Below, one piece after another: positions 1-8,153 of a stretch of DNA of 64,000 nt. The stretch lies in the NCBI GenBank assembly GCA_945903265.1, contig CAMDNQ010000002.1, positions 1 through 64,000 of the forward strand, given 5' to 3'. Within the stretch, counting starts at the first letter, position 1, and each line of letters begins with the position of its first letter. The DNA is from Candidatus Sulfopaludibacter sp. SbA3. Its GTDB lineage: Bacteria > Acidobacteriota > Vicinamibacteria > Vicinamibacterales > UBA2999. The notes below the pieces were generated by a model. That model did no database searches and was not told the DNA's origin. It saw only the letters and a program-made list of their open reading frames with translations. A program made the position numbers and the translations under genes.

Positions 1-222
1 CCGCAAAGCCGACTGCCAGTTGAGCTCTCGGCTCTCGAGGTTGGCGTCTCTGCCGCTACAAGAACCGCGCCGCTTACGTGCGAGCTCGACCGTTAACGTG
101 AGGCGCGAATTCCCTTACTTAATCAGCGAGGGGCGGGAAGGAAGCAAAAAGGGGGGGACCGCTTTCAGCGGCGGGAGTCATCTTTCTCGTTTTTGAGAAG
201 CTTGAGGGACTGGTGAGGGAAT
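1..222. other. non-coding left edge
   Basis: No convincing coding frame or RNA gene is visible here. The stretch contains short inverted repeats of the GAGCTC/CTCGAG type and a purine-rich tract. It lies downstream of the minus-strand tRNA-Ser, and its right half may hold that gene's terminator, listed separately. Confidence 0.4.
146..171 (-). terminator. possible terminator after tRNA-Ser
   Basis: Read on the minus strand, a small hairpin (CCGCT, loop GAA, AGCGG, positions 159-171) is followed by a run of C and then five T (146-150). It lies about 50 bases past the tRNA 3' end. The C-run separates stem and T-tract, so this is only a weak candidate. Confidence 0.3.
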
Positions 223-312
223 TGGCGGAGAGGGTGAGATTCGAACTCACGGTAGCCTTTCGACTACAACAGTTTTCGAGACTGCCGCCTTCAACCGCTC
301 GGCCACCTCTCC
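223..312 (-). tRNA. tRNA-Ser (anticodon CGA)
   Basis: The minus strand folds as a class II tRNA. The acceptor stem pairs GGAGAGG with CCTCTCC, the D-arm has the type GGCCGAGCGGTTGAAGGC, and the anticodon loop CTCGAAA gives anticodon CGA, which reads UCG. A long variable arm is followed by a T-arm containing GTTCGAATC. The long variable arm and a G discriminator at 226 are typical of serine tRNA. The 3' CCA is encoded at 223-225. It lies just downstream of tadA on the same strand, a neighbourhood common in bacteria. Confidence 0.95.
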
Positions 313-323
313 GAAACACGCCA

Positions 324-791
324 TTATAACCCGCGGGATTCAGCCCGTTTCTGGCGAAAGAACGTCTGGATGAGTTCGCGACACTCATTCTCGAGCACTC
401 CGGCAAAGACGTCGAATCGGTGGTTCAAACCGGGAACGTCCAGCGCCCGCACCGTCGATACAAGCGCGCCCGTTTTGGGCTCCGGGGCGCCATACACAAC
501 GTGCGCGACGCGCGCGTGCACGAGCGCGCCGACGCACATCAGGCAGGGTTCAACAGTGACGTACAGGGTCGCGCCCGTGAGGCGGTAGTTGCCGAGTCGC
601 TGAGCGGCCTCACGCAGCACGAGAACCTCGGCATGAGCGGTGGGATCGACGGCACCAATCGGCTGATTGAACGCGCGCGCCACAATCTGTCCGTCAACGG
701 CAAGCACGGCACCGATCGGCACTTCCCCGGCAGCGAGACCGCGGCGCGCCTCATCAAGCGCGGCCAGCATGAAGGTCTCGTGCTCAGCCAA
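324..791 (-). CDS. tadA: tRNA-specific adenosine deaminase TadA
   Basis: Cytidine/deoxycytidylate deaminase-fold enzyme that converts A34 to inosine in the tRNA anticodon wobble position. The zinc site is intact: HAE (His53, Glu55) and PCLMC (Cys83, Cys86). I place the start at a TTG (791) overlapping the ilvA stop, because the residues HETFML that follow match the conserved TadA N-terminus. An ATG at 770 would remove them. About 155 aa, normal for the family. Neither start has a clear Shine-Dalgarno sequence, so translational coupling to ilvA is likely. Confidence 0.9.
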   Translation of the reverse strand: MAEHETFMLAALDEARRGLAAGEVPIGAVLAVDGQIVARAFNQPIGAVDPTAHAEVLVLREAAQRLGNYRLTGATLYVTVEPCLMCVGALVHARVAHVVYGAPEPKTGALVSTVRALDVPGLNHRFDVFAGVLENECRELIQTFFRQKRAESRGL

Positions 792-2295
792 GAAAGAAGG
801 AGTACGCGGGATTATCCTGCTCGGACGTGTACGGATACCCGAGGGCGTCCAGGAACGCGCGGAACTGCGGCAGATCGGCATCCTGCACTTCGAACCCGGC
901 CAGGACGCGGCCGAAATCGGCGCCGTGATTGCGGTAGTGGAACAGACTGATGTTCCAGCGGCCGCCCAGCTTGTCGAGAAACTCCATCAGCGCCCCCGGC
1001 CGCTCCGGGAACTCGAAGCGGCACAACCGCTCATGCCGGACGTCCGGCGCACGCCCGCCGACCATGTGGCGCACGTGCAGCTTCGCCATCTCGTTGTCGG
1101 TGAGATCGACGGTCTCGTAGCCGCGCGCCTTGAGCGCCGCCTCCAGCGCCTTGCCGTCCTGCTTCGACTGCGTGGCGACGCCGACGAAGATGTGCGCCTT
1201 GTCGCGCCCGCTGAGCCGGTAGTTGAACTCAGTGACGACGCGGCGGCCGACGATGGTGCAGAAATCGCGGAAGGCGCCTGCCCGCTCAGGAATGGTGACG
1301 GCGAGCAGCGACTCGCGCGCCTCGCCGACTTCCGCGCGCTCCGCTACGAACCGGAGCCGATCGAAGTTCATGTTCGCGCCGCTCAGGACCGCGACGAGCG
1401 ACTGATCCTTGATGCCTTCCCGTTCGACCCAGGCCTTCAGCCCCGCCACCGACAGCGCGCCGGCCGGCTCCATGACGGTCCGTGTGTCGTCGAACACGTC
1501 CTTGATGGCCGCGCAGATCTCGTCGTTACTGACGAGGACGATCTCGTCAACGGCCTGCTGCACGATGGGGAACGTCAGCTCCCCCACTTCGCGCACCGCC
1601 ACTCCGTCGGCGAAGATGCCCACCTGGTCGAGGCGGACACGCCGCCCGGCGGCGAGTGACCGGTACATCGCGTCGGCCTCGAACGGCTCGACGCCGATGA
1701 CCTTCACGTCCGGACGAAGAATCTTGAGGTATCCGGCAATGCCGGCAATCAGCCCGCCCCCGCCCACAGGCACGAAGACCGCCGACAGACGGTCCTGGCT
1801 GTGACGCAGGATCTCGGCGCCGATCGTGCCCTGCCCCGCAATGACGAGCGGGTCGTCGAACGGATGGATGAACGCCATCTTCGTTTCGGCGACCAGCTGA
1901 TCGCAGTGGGCCTTGGCGTCCGCATAGCTGTCGCCCCGGAGCACGACCTCGGCGCCCATCGCACGCACCGCATCGACCTTGATCTGCGGCGTCGTCTGCG
2001 GCATCACGATCGTCGCCCGCAGGCCCAGTTTCCGCGCCGAAAAGGCGACGCCCTGGGAATGATTGCCGGCGCTGGCGGTGATGATGCCGCGGGACCATTC
2101 CTCTTCGGACAGGTGCGCAATCTTGTTGTAGGCCCCCCGGATCTTGAAGCTGAAGACCGGCTGGAGATCCTCGCGCTTGAACAGCACCTCGTTCGACAGC
2201 CGCTTCGACAGCCGCGGCGCGACATCGAGCGCGGTCTCGCGCGCCACGTCGTACACACGGCTCTTGAGAATGTCGTGGAGGAGCTGGGTGAGCAT
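784..2295 (-). CDS. ilvA: threonine ammonia-lyase (threonine deaminase)
   Basis: PLP enzyme converting threonine to 2-oxobutanoate, the entry step of isoleucine synthesis. The PLP lysine lies in [12 protein letters not shown] (Lys51), the glycine-rich phosphate loop is GGGGLIAG, and the C-terminal ~170 residues form two ACT-like regulatory repeats. This makes it the long, allosteric biosynthetic form (503 aa, like E. coli IlvA) rather than the short catabolic one. It starts at ATG 16 bases after the PHP gene and overlaps tadA by 8 bases. It shares a strand with a branched-chain amino-acid-type ABC transporter. Confidence 0.95.
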   Translation of the reverse strand: MLTQLLHDILKSRVYDVARETALDVAPRLSKRLSNEVLFKREDLQPVFSFKIRGAYNKIAHLSEEEWSRGIITASAGNHSQGVAFSARKLGLRATIVMPQTTPQIKVDAVRAMGAEVVLRGDSYADAKAHCDQLVAETKMAFIHPFDDPLVIAGQGTIGAEILRHSQDRLSAVFVPVGGGGLIAGIAGYLKILRPDVKVIGVEPFEADAMYRSLAAGRRVRLDQVGIFADGVAVREVGELTFPIVQQAVDEIVLVSNDEICAAIKDVFDDTRTVMEPAGALSVAGLKAWVEREGIKDQSLVAVLSGANMNFDRLRFVAERAEVGEARESLLAVTIPERAGAFRDFCTIVGRRVVTEFNYRLSGRDKAHIFVGVATQSKQDGKALEAALKARGYETVDLTDNEMAKLHVRHMVGGRAPDVRHERLCRFEFPERPGALMEFLDKLGGRWNISLFHYRNHGADFGRVLAGFEVQDADLPQFRAFLDALGYPYTSEQDNPAYSFFLG

Positions 2296-2311
2296 CGGGC
2301 TCCCCAGAGTA

Positions 2312-3025
2312 CTACACGGTTGCTGGAGCGGCGGGAGCTGCGAATGCCCGGCGGGGCCAGGCCGACGCGGTCACCATTCCCGTGAACGTGCGGATGGCGA
2401 ACGGCCAGGTCAGGGGACGTGTCACGAGGCGCACACGCCCGGCGGCGATGGCCGCGCAGATCGACGCCGGCGAGCGTTCGGCGTCCACGAGCGAGTACGT
2501 CGTGCCGAGCTGCGCGAGACGATGAACGTCGCCGTTGCCGACGATCGGCTTACCGTGGGCATGCGCCCATCGTTCAGCCGCCAGATTGAAGTTCAGCGAC
2601 GGCGTATACATCGCGTTGTATTCGACGGCGTCAAACAGGTCTGCGTGCCTGTCGAGATTCGTGCCGAGGCTGTGGACCGGAAAGAACGCGTGCGGCGCGA
2701 CCACCAGGCCAGGCTCACGGGCCTTCAGCCGCGCGAGGCCCTCGAAGTCCTCGACGGATTCAGCGCCACGTGAAAAATTCAGCAGCAGGACGTGGCATCC
2801 CTGGATGGAGCGCTCCACGCCGGGGATGAGCACCAGGCCGCGTTCCATGGCATAGGAGACGTACGGAGCGATGTCCAGCTGCTCTTCGTGCAGCGTGATC
2901 GCCAGCGCGTCGTAATTGAGGGCAGCGGCACGATCGATAAGGTCACGCGTGGAATACGGAATCCGGTCGAGGGGGTCGTCCCCAGAATGGGTATGAAGGT
3001 CGACTTTCAGCACACAGCTCGACAA
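2312..3025 (-). CDS. PHP-domain metal-dependent phosphoesterase-like protein
   Basis: Polymerase and histidinol phosphatase (PHP) fold, 237 aa. Metal-binding motifs are visible: HTH (His11, His13), GVE (Glu71), PHA (His112) and GDVH (Asp166, His168). Stand-alone PHP proteins hydrolyse phosphoesters such as 3',5'-nucleoside phosphates; the substrate here is unknown. The frame opens with TTG one base after the livF stop, with a GTG four codons in (3013) as alternative. The position suggests translation coupled to livF. Confidence 0.75.
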   Translation of the reverse strand: MSSCVLKVDLHTHSGDDPLDRIPYSTRDLIDRAAALNYDALAITLHEEQLDIAPYVSYAMERGLVLIPGVERSIQGCHVLLLNFSRGAESVEDFEGLARLKAREPGLVVAPHAFFPVHSLGTNLDRHADLFDAVEYNAMYTPSLNFNLAAERWAHAHGKPIVGNGDVHRLAQLGTTYSLVDAERSPASICAAIAAGRVRLVTRPLTWPFAIRTFTGMVTASAWPRRAFAAPAAPATV

Positions 3026-3026
3026 T

Positions 3027-3761
3027 TCAAGTTCCGGGCCGTGTGTTCGGCGGCGAAACCGCGGCCGGTACGCCCAGAAGCTGGGTCTTTACTTCCTCAT
3101 TCTGCCAAAGGGCGACCGGATCAGTGGAATGCACGACCACCCCCTTGGACATCACATGGACGTAGTCGGCGACTTTCACGGCGAAGGCGGCATTCTGCTC
3201 GGCGAGCAGGATCGACGTCCCTTCGTCCTTGAGGCGTCGAATCACACCAGCCACTTCGGCGACGAGCATCGGCGACAGCCCCTCGGTCGGCTCGTCCAGG
3301 ATCAGAAACGTCGGACGCGCGACGAGCGCCCGCGCGATCGCCAGCATCTGCTGTTCCCCGCCGCTTAACTCGTTGCCGCGGTTCTGGCGGCGCTCGGCCA
3401 GCCTGGGGAACACAGCGAAGACCTTCTGCAGGTCCCAGCCCTGGGAGCGCGTCGTGTTCACCGCGATGGCCATGTTCTCCTGCACCGTGAGAGAGGGGAA
3501 GATGCGCCGGCCCTGCGGCACAAGACTGATGCCGAGATCGTGAATCCGGTACGGCGGCGTGCGGGTGATGTCGTTGCCATCGAAGACGACGGCCCCCGCG
3601 CGTGCGGGAGTCAGGCCGGCAATCGACCGACAGAGCGTGGTCTTGCCGACGCCGTTGCGTCCCAGCACCGCCGTCACGGTCCCGCGGGCAGCCGCCAGCG
3701 TGACGCCCTGCAGGACGTGGCTTTCGCCGTAATAGGTGTGCAGGTCAGTGATCTGCAGCAT
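3027..3761 (-). CDS. livF: branched-chain amino-acid-type ABC transporter ATPase LivF
   Basis: Second ATPase of a HAAT-family importer, 244 aa from the ATG at 3761. Walker A is GRNGVGKT (34-41), the signature LSGGEQQM, and Walker B FLILDEP. It overlaps livG by 17 bases. It should pair with LivG on the cytoplasmic side of LivH/LivM. The substrate class (branched-chain or other hydrophobic amino acids, amides, or aromatic acids) cannot be decided from the ATPase. Confidence 0.9.
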   Translation of the reverse strand: MLQITDLHTYYGESHVLQGVTLAAARGTVTAVLGRNGVGKTTLCRSIAGLTPARAGAVVFDGNDITRTPPYRIHDLGISLVPQGRRIFPSLTVQENMAIAVNTTRSQGWDLQKVFAVFPRLAERRQNRGNELSGGEQQMLAIARALVARPTFLILDEPTEGLSPMLVAEVAGVIRRLKDEGTSILLAEQNAAFAVKVADYVHVMSKGVVVHSTDPVALWQNEEVKTQLLGVPAAVSPPNTRPGT

Positions 3762-4509
3762 CGCCAAGATAAATCTGCTGGACGCTGCGATTCGCGCTTA
3801 CTTCGTCGCAGCTGCCTTCGGTCAGCACGCGGCCATGATGAAGGACGGTGACGCGGTTCGCGAAGGCAAACGCGACGTCCATGTCGTGTTCGATGAGCAG
3901 GACCGCAATCGAGCGATCGAGCCTGTCGATCAGCTCGTGCATCGAACGGCTCTCGCCGGCCGACAATCCCGCCATCGGCTCGTCGAGCAGCAGGAGGCGC
4001 GGCCGGCCCGCCATCGAGAGCGCGACTTCCAGCTTGCGCTGATCGCCGTACGACAGGTTCTTCGCCGTTTCGGCCGCATGCGGCAGCAGGCCGAAGGACT
4101 CCAGCAGCCGGTCGGCAGCGTCCCGCAGGTCGGTACAGGACGCGACGGTCCGGTGCATCGCGAGCCGCCGGCGGTCGAGCGCGGTGCAGGCCACGAGCAC
4201 GTTTTCGCGAACCGTCAGTGCGGGAAACAGCTTGGTGATCTGGAACGTCCTGGCAATACCGAGCGCCGCGCGTTTATACGCCGGCACCTTTGTGACGTCC
4301 GCGCCGAACAACTCGACACGGCCCGATGTCGGCGGAAACTCCCCGCTGATCAGATTGAACAGCGTGGTCTTGCCGGCACCGTTCGGGCCGATGAGCGCGT
4401 GCCGCTCACCAGGCTGCACGGTGAGGCTCACGCCATCGACAGCCTTGAGCCCGCCGAAGTGCCGGGAGACCTGTTCGAGCTTGAGGGCGGCTGTTGAAGA
4501 CGCTGTCAT
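3745..4509 (-). CDS. livG: branched-chain amino-acid-type ABC transporter ATPase LivG
   Basis: First ATPase of the importer, 254 aa. Walker A is GPNGAGKT (41-48), Walker B LLLLDEP, with a degenerate signature LSYGDQRK as is usual in LivG. The open frame extends upstream, but the real start is the ATG at 4509, which overlaps the stop of the binding-protein gene (ATGA). The upstream part is out-of-frame binding-protein sequence. The C-terminus has the LivG-type IYLG motif just before the end. Confidence 0.92.
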   Translation of the reverse strand: MTASSTAALKLEQVSRHFGGLKAVDGVSLTVQPGERHALIGPNGAGKTTLFNLISGEFPPTSGRVELFGADVTKVPAYKRAALGIARTFQITKLFPALTVRENVLVACTALDRRRLAMHRTVASCTDLRDAADRLLESFGLLPHAAETAKNLSYGDQRKLEVALSMAGRPRLLLLDEPMAGLSAGESRSMHELIDRLDRSIAVLLIEHDMDVAFAFANRVTVLHHGRVLTEGSCDEVSANRSVQQIYLGDAADH

Positions 4510-5711
4510 CGCGCGTACAGGGGCTGCTTCAGATAGTCCACCGGGTTGTACTTCCAGAACTGCGACACGTTCGGGAGTGTCGCAATGACCGTGTTCTGGA
4601 GCACGCCGTTGACGCGCTCGACGCGGCGCACGTAGATGTTCTCGACCGGATTGCCATACTCGTCGATCGTCACAGGACCGCGCGGGAGGCCCGTCGGCTG
4701 CGCCTGTCGAATGGCGTCGAGAAGAACGTCCCGATTCTCGACGTTGCCTTTCAGTGCCTCGATAGCCGTCAGCAGCCACTTGCCGCCGCTGTACATGCTC
4801 TCCGAGTAATAGCTGGGCACGCGCTTGAAGCGAGCCCGGTAGGCCGCGGAGAAAGTCCTGTTGGCCGGGGTGTCGAGGGCGCCGCTGTAATGGAGCGCGG
4901 TCGTGACGCCAATCGCTTCATCCCCCATCGCCGGCAGGACGTGTTCGTCGGTCGTCGTGCCCATGCCGATCACCGGCACACGATCCTTGAGCCCGTACTC
5001 CTGGTACTGCCGCAGGAACTGCAGGGCGGTGCGCCCGATGAACAGGACGTACACGGCGTCGAGATCGCGCGAGACCTGCGCGAGATACGGCGCGAAATCG
5101 TGGACGGAGAGCGGCACCCAGAGCTTCTTGGTGATCTGGCCGCCCTGTTCGAGGAACGTCCGCTCGAATCCGCCTACCGACTCCCAGCCGAACGCGTAGT
5201 CGAGCGCGATCGTTGCAATCCTGCGGTGACCGAGCGTGTGGTACGCATATTCGCCAAACGGGTGATTGGGCTGACTGCTCGTGTAGCCGGTGCGCACGAT
5301 CCATTTGCTCCGGCGGCGCTGCGTCAGGTCGTCGCCCGATGCCACCGGATACACCATGGGAATCTGCTGCGCGTGGATGTAGGGCGCGATGGCATAGGCC
5401 GAGGACGCCAGCAGCGGTCCGCCCATCATGTGCACCTGGTCGCGTTCGACCAGTTTTCGCGCCTTCGTCAGCCCAACCGCCGGAATGCCCTCGTCGTCTT
5501 CGACGATGAGCTGGATGCGTCGGCCCCCGGCCTGATATCCGGCCTCTTCGAGCAGCAGCAGGAAGCCGTTGAGAATGTCGCGGCCGTTCTGCGCGTTGGC
5601 GCCTGAGAGCGGCACCATGAAGCCGATCTTGATCGGCGGACGCTCAGGAGTCTGTGCGAACGCAATCGCGGCCGCGCAGACCAGGGCGATTGCAAGGATG
5701 GTGCGCTTCAT
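4506..5711 (-). CDS. ABC transporter substrate-binding protein, Peripla_BP_6/LivK type
   Basis: Periplasmic binding protein of 401 aa. A signal peptide (MKRTILAI...FAQ) is followed by IKIGFMVPLSG and a two-lobed type I binding fold. It opens at the ATG at 5711, because upstream codons fall in a palindromic element. It lies between livM and livG, an arrangement typical of importers for amino acids, urea/amides or aromatic acids. The ligand-binding residues are not recognisable to me, so the substrate stays open. Confidence 0.85.
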   Translation of the reverse strand: MKRTILAIALVCAAAIAFAQTPERPPIKIGFMVPLSGANAQNGRDILNGFLLLLEEAGYQAGGRRIQLIVEDDEGIPAVGLTKARKLVERDQVHMMGGPLLASSAYAIAPYIHAQQIPMVYPVASGDDLTQRRRSKWIVRTGYTSSQPNHPFGEYAYHTLGHRRIATIALDYAFGWESVGGFERTFLEQGGQITKKLWVPLSVHDFAPYLAQVSRDLDAVYVLFIGRTALQFLRQYQEYGLKDRVPVIGMGTTTDEHVLPAMGDEAIGVTTALHYSGALDTPANRTFSAAYRARFKRVPSYYSESMYSGGKWLLTAIEALKGNVENRDVLLDAIRQAQPTGLPRGPVTIDEYGNPVENIYVRRVERVNGVLQNTVIATLPNVSQFWKYNPVDYLKQPLYAR

Positions 5712-5722
5712 TCGTACGTAGT

Positions 5723-5740
5723 GTCCGCCTTCAGGCGGAC
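5723..5740. repeat. palindrome GTCCGCCT-TC-AGGCGGAC
   Basis: A perfect 8-bp inverted repeat with loop TC contains the livM stop codon (5731-5733) and fills the livM/binding-protein junction. Its core CCTTCAGG also occurs in the hairpins at 17266 and 27091. It may be a REP-like intergenic element or a site for processing or translational control between the two genes. Confidence 0.6.
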
Positions 5741-6657
5741 CTCCGTGATCCAAGGTTCCACACGCCCTTCGGCGCGGTCAGGATGGCCACGATGTACACG
5801 GTCCCCAGAATGAGCAGCCACCGGGCCGTGTAGGCGCTCATGACGTTCTTCAGCAGCACGATCATCCCGGCACCGAGAACTGGTCCCACCAGCGTGGCTG
5901 GTCCTCCAAGGGTTACCATCAGGAACAGCTCCGATGACGCGGTGAGATCGAGATACGTCGGGCTCACGAACCCGTTGTAATACGCCCACATCACGCCGGC
6001 GACGCTCGCAAAAAATCCGGACACGATGAAGCTCAGGTAGCAGTGCAGCCAGGTATTGAAGCCCAGGCTCTTCATGCGTCCTTCGTTCTCGCGAATCCCC
6101 CGCAATGTCAGCCCGAACGGCGACCGCACGAGCAGCACCATGGCGCCCGCCGAGAGCGCGAATACCACGAGCGTCACGTAGTAGAACGCCGTCGGTCCCG
6201 CGAACGGCAGCCCCGCATGGACCTCCAGCGACGGAATGCCGCTCAACCCGTTGTCGCCGCCGGTGACCGGAATCCACCGATAGCTCAGGCCCCAGAGCAC
6301 CATGCCGATGGCCAGCGTAATCATCAGGAAATAGACGTCCCTGACGTGCGACACGATCAGTCCGATGACCGCGCTCGCGAGCGTGCCGACCACCAGGCCC
6401 GCGAACACGCAGGTCCAGAAGTTCATGCCGTACCGGGTCGACAGGAGCGCCACGGCGTACGCGGCGACGCCAAACAGCGACGCGTGCCCGAGCGATGGAA
6501 GGCCCGTGTAGCCGAGCAGGACGTCGAGGCTCATCGCGAGGATCGCCAGGATCGCCACCTCGGTCAGGAGGCCCACCCAGTACGAGGACAGCACGAACGG
6601 CGCGGCGATGACGAGGAGCGCCAGGACGACGAGGAGCGTCAGCCTACGCGCGCCCAT
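5731..6657 (-). CDS. livM: branched-chain amino-acid-type ABC transporter permease LivM
   Basis: Inner-membrane permease, 308 aa, with about nine hydrophobic segments and the family motif GYTGLPSLGHASLFGVAAY near residues 50-68. It pairs with LivH. The start overlaps the livH end by 14 bases. The last codons (GSRRSA) and the stop run into a palindromic element, so the native C-terminus may have been replaced or trimmed by it. Confidence 0.9.
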   Translation of the reverse strand: MGARRLTLLVVLALLVIAAPFVLSSYWVGLLTEVAILAILAMSLDVLLGYTGLPSLGHASLFGVAAYAVALLSTRYGMNFWTCVFAGLVVGTLASAVIGLIVSHVRDVYFLMITLAIGMVLWGLSYRWIPVTGGDNGLSGIPSLEVHAGLPFAGPTAFYYVTLVVFALSAGAMVLLVRSPFGLTLRGIRENEGRMKSLGFNTWLHCYLSFIVSGFFASVAGVMWAYYNGFVSPTYLDLTASSELFLMVTLGGPATLVGPVLGAGMIVLLKNVMSAYTARWLLILGTVYIVAILTAPKGVWNLGSRRSA

Positions 6658-7498
6658 ACAACCCCGTCGGCTTCAGCGCGAGCACCAGAATCATCGGCGC
6701 GAAGAGCGTGAAATACGACAGCTCGGGCACGAGCGCCTTGCCGTAGTTGTCGATCATGCCGACCACGAGGCTGCCGACGAACGCCCCCTTCAGGCTCCCC
6801 ATCCCGCCCACGATGACGACGACGAAGGCGAGCGGCAGCAAATCGAAGTCGAGGCCGGCGTAGCCGCCAAGAATGGGACCGCCCATCACACCGCCGAACG
6901 CGGCAAGCCCGGCGCCGGCCGCGAACACCAGGCCCGACAGCAGCGTGACGTTGATGCCCATGGCCGACGCCATTTCCGGGTCGTCCACGGTGGCCCGCAG
7001 ACGCGCGCCCAGAAGCGTCTTCTCGTTGATCGCCCACAGCGCGACACCGACGAGTGCCGCCACGACGATGACGAACAGGCGGTAGTACGGGAAGACGACG
7101 TCGCCGGCTTCCATCGAGCCGCGCAGCCACCCCGGATACTGCAGCGTGAACGGATCCCCGCCCCAGATCATCAGCGTCGCATCCCTGAACAGCAGCGCAA
7201 ACCCCATCGTCATCATCATCTGCGCGAGGGGATCGTTCCCGAACCGGCGCAGGAAGAAGCGCTGCATGACGAACCCGAGCGCCGAGACGACGACAATCGC
7301 CGCCGCCGCGCCCAGGAGCAGGCTCTGCGTCCGGAGGATGACGGTGTACGCGATGTAGACGCCCAGCATGTAGAACGAGCCGTGGGCGATGTTGACGATC
7401 TTCATGACGCCAAACGCGAGCGTCAGGCCGCTCGCGATGAGGAACAGCAGCGCGGCCGAGAAGAGGCCGTTCAGCGTCTGGGTAATCAGGTAGGTCAT
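6644..7498 (-). CDS. livH: branched-chain amino-acid-type ABC transporter permease LivH
   Basis: Inner-membrane permease, 284 aa, with the LivH hallmark NGLFSAALLFLIASGLTLAF at residues 10-29 and GVMKIVNIAHGSFYMLG after it. The ATG at 7498 is chosen. An in-frame TTG at 7519 would lie inside the upstream terminator hairpin. There is no good Shine-Dalgarno sequence, because the leader is essentially the T-tract of that terminator. First gene of the liv-ilvA-tadA run. Confidence 0.9.
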   Translation of the reverse strand: MTYLITQTLNGLFSAALLFLIASGLTLAFGVMKIVNIAHGSFYMLGVYIAYTVILRTQSLLLGAAAAIVVVSALGFVMQRFFLRRFGNDPLAQMMMTMGFALLFRDATLMIWGGDPFTLQYPGWLRGSMEAGDVVFPYYRLFVIVVAALVGVALWAINEKTLLGARLRATVDDPEMASAMGINVTLLSGLVFAAGAGLAAFGGVMGGPILGGYAGLDFDLLPLAFVVVIVGGMGSLKGAFVGSLVVGMIDNYGKALVPELSYFTLFAPMILVLALKPTGLYGRA

Positions 7499-7506
7499 CA
7501 AAGAAA

Positions 7507-7533
7507 AGGGCGGGTCCAAAAAGGACCCGCCCT
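7507..7533 (-). terminator. strong intrinsic terminator upstream of livH
   Basis: Perfect 11-bp stem AGGGCGGGTCC/GGACCCGCCCT with a five-base loop. On the minus strand it is followed by TTTTCTTT and then directly by the livH ATG. It should end transcripts from the glcG-like gene, so liv expression would depend on read-through or on a promoter overlapping this hairpin. An attenuation role is possible but unproven. Confidence 0.8.
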
Positions 7534-7560
7534 ACTTTACTGGACCCCGGCGCCCGCCGG

Positions 7561-8145
7561 TTATGGCTTCGCGGTCGGAGGCGGAGGCTGGATGCCGAGC
7601 ACCTTGGTGAGCGCGTGGTACGCGCACGGCTCGTCCATGTTGCCGCCGCCGATGCCGATGGCGCCGATCAGCTGGTTCTCCAGCACGATCGGGACGCCGC
7701 CCGGCACGAAGTAGTACGAGAGGCCCGTCTCGCGTCCGAGGTCGGTGCGGATCAGGCGGCCCTCGACGGTCGGGAACCGCTCCGCCACCGCGCGCGACGG
7801 CGAGCGGGCGTAGAGCGCGGTCTTGGCCTTCATGAGGCCGGTTTCCACGCCGATCGGCACGACGCCGTCCATCACGTGCGCGTCGATGATGTCGCCGTTG
7901 GGCGCGACGATGAAGATGGCGTAATTGCCGGGACCGTTCGGCTGCGTGCGCGCGAAGTCGACGCACGCATCGACAATGGCCCGCGCGGTCTGCGCGTTAA
8001 TCTGGTACTTGAAGAGCGTGCGCGCCGCCACTTCGTTCGAGACAACCGCCTTGGCCAGCGGCATGGGCGTCGCGCCCTGCGCGGACGCGGCGGACGGGAG
8101 AGCCAGAACTGCCGCGACGACTGCGATTCCGAGAATCTTCTGCAT
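7561..8145 (-). CDS. secreted GlcG/HbpS-family protein
   Basis: 194 aa with a cleavable signal peptide (MQKILGIAV...ASAQG) and a GlcG/HbpS (DUF336) domain. The domain is recognised from the pattern of a long central helix, GGVPIVLENQLIGAIGIGGG and a C-terminal helix. Members bind heme or small ligands, or are of unknown role next to glycolate or dehydrogenase genes. AGGAG lies ahead of the ATG. It follows the alcohol dehydrogenase by 8 bases, so it is the last gene of that unit before the terminator. Confidence 0.75.
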   Translation of the reverse strand: MQKILGIAVVAAVLALPSAASAQGATPMPLAKAVVSNEVAARTLFKYQINAQTARAIVDACVDFARTQPNGPGNYAIFIVAPNGDIIDAHVMDGVVPIGVETGLMKAKTALYARSPSRAVAERFPTVEGRLIRTDLGRETGLSYYFVPGGVPIVLENQLIGAIGIGGGNMDEPCAYHALTKVLGIQPPPPTAKP

Positions 8146-8153
8146 ATGTACTC

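Noticed and set aside
128-150. Possible SRP RNA core (GGGAAGGAAGCA) next to tRNA-Ser and tadA, where ffs is common
   Set aside because: The motif is on the strand opposite to the tRNA, the closing C-C/G-G pairs of the GGAA loop are absent, and no long flanking stem can be formed.
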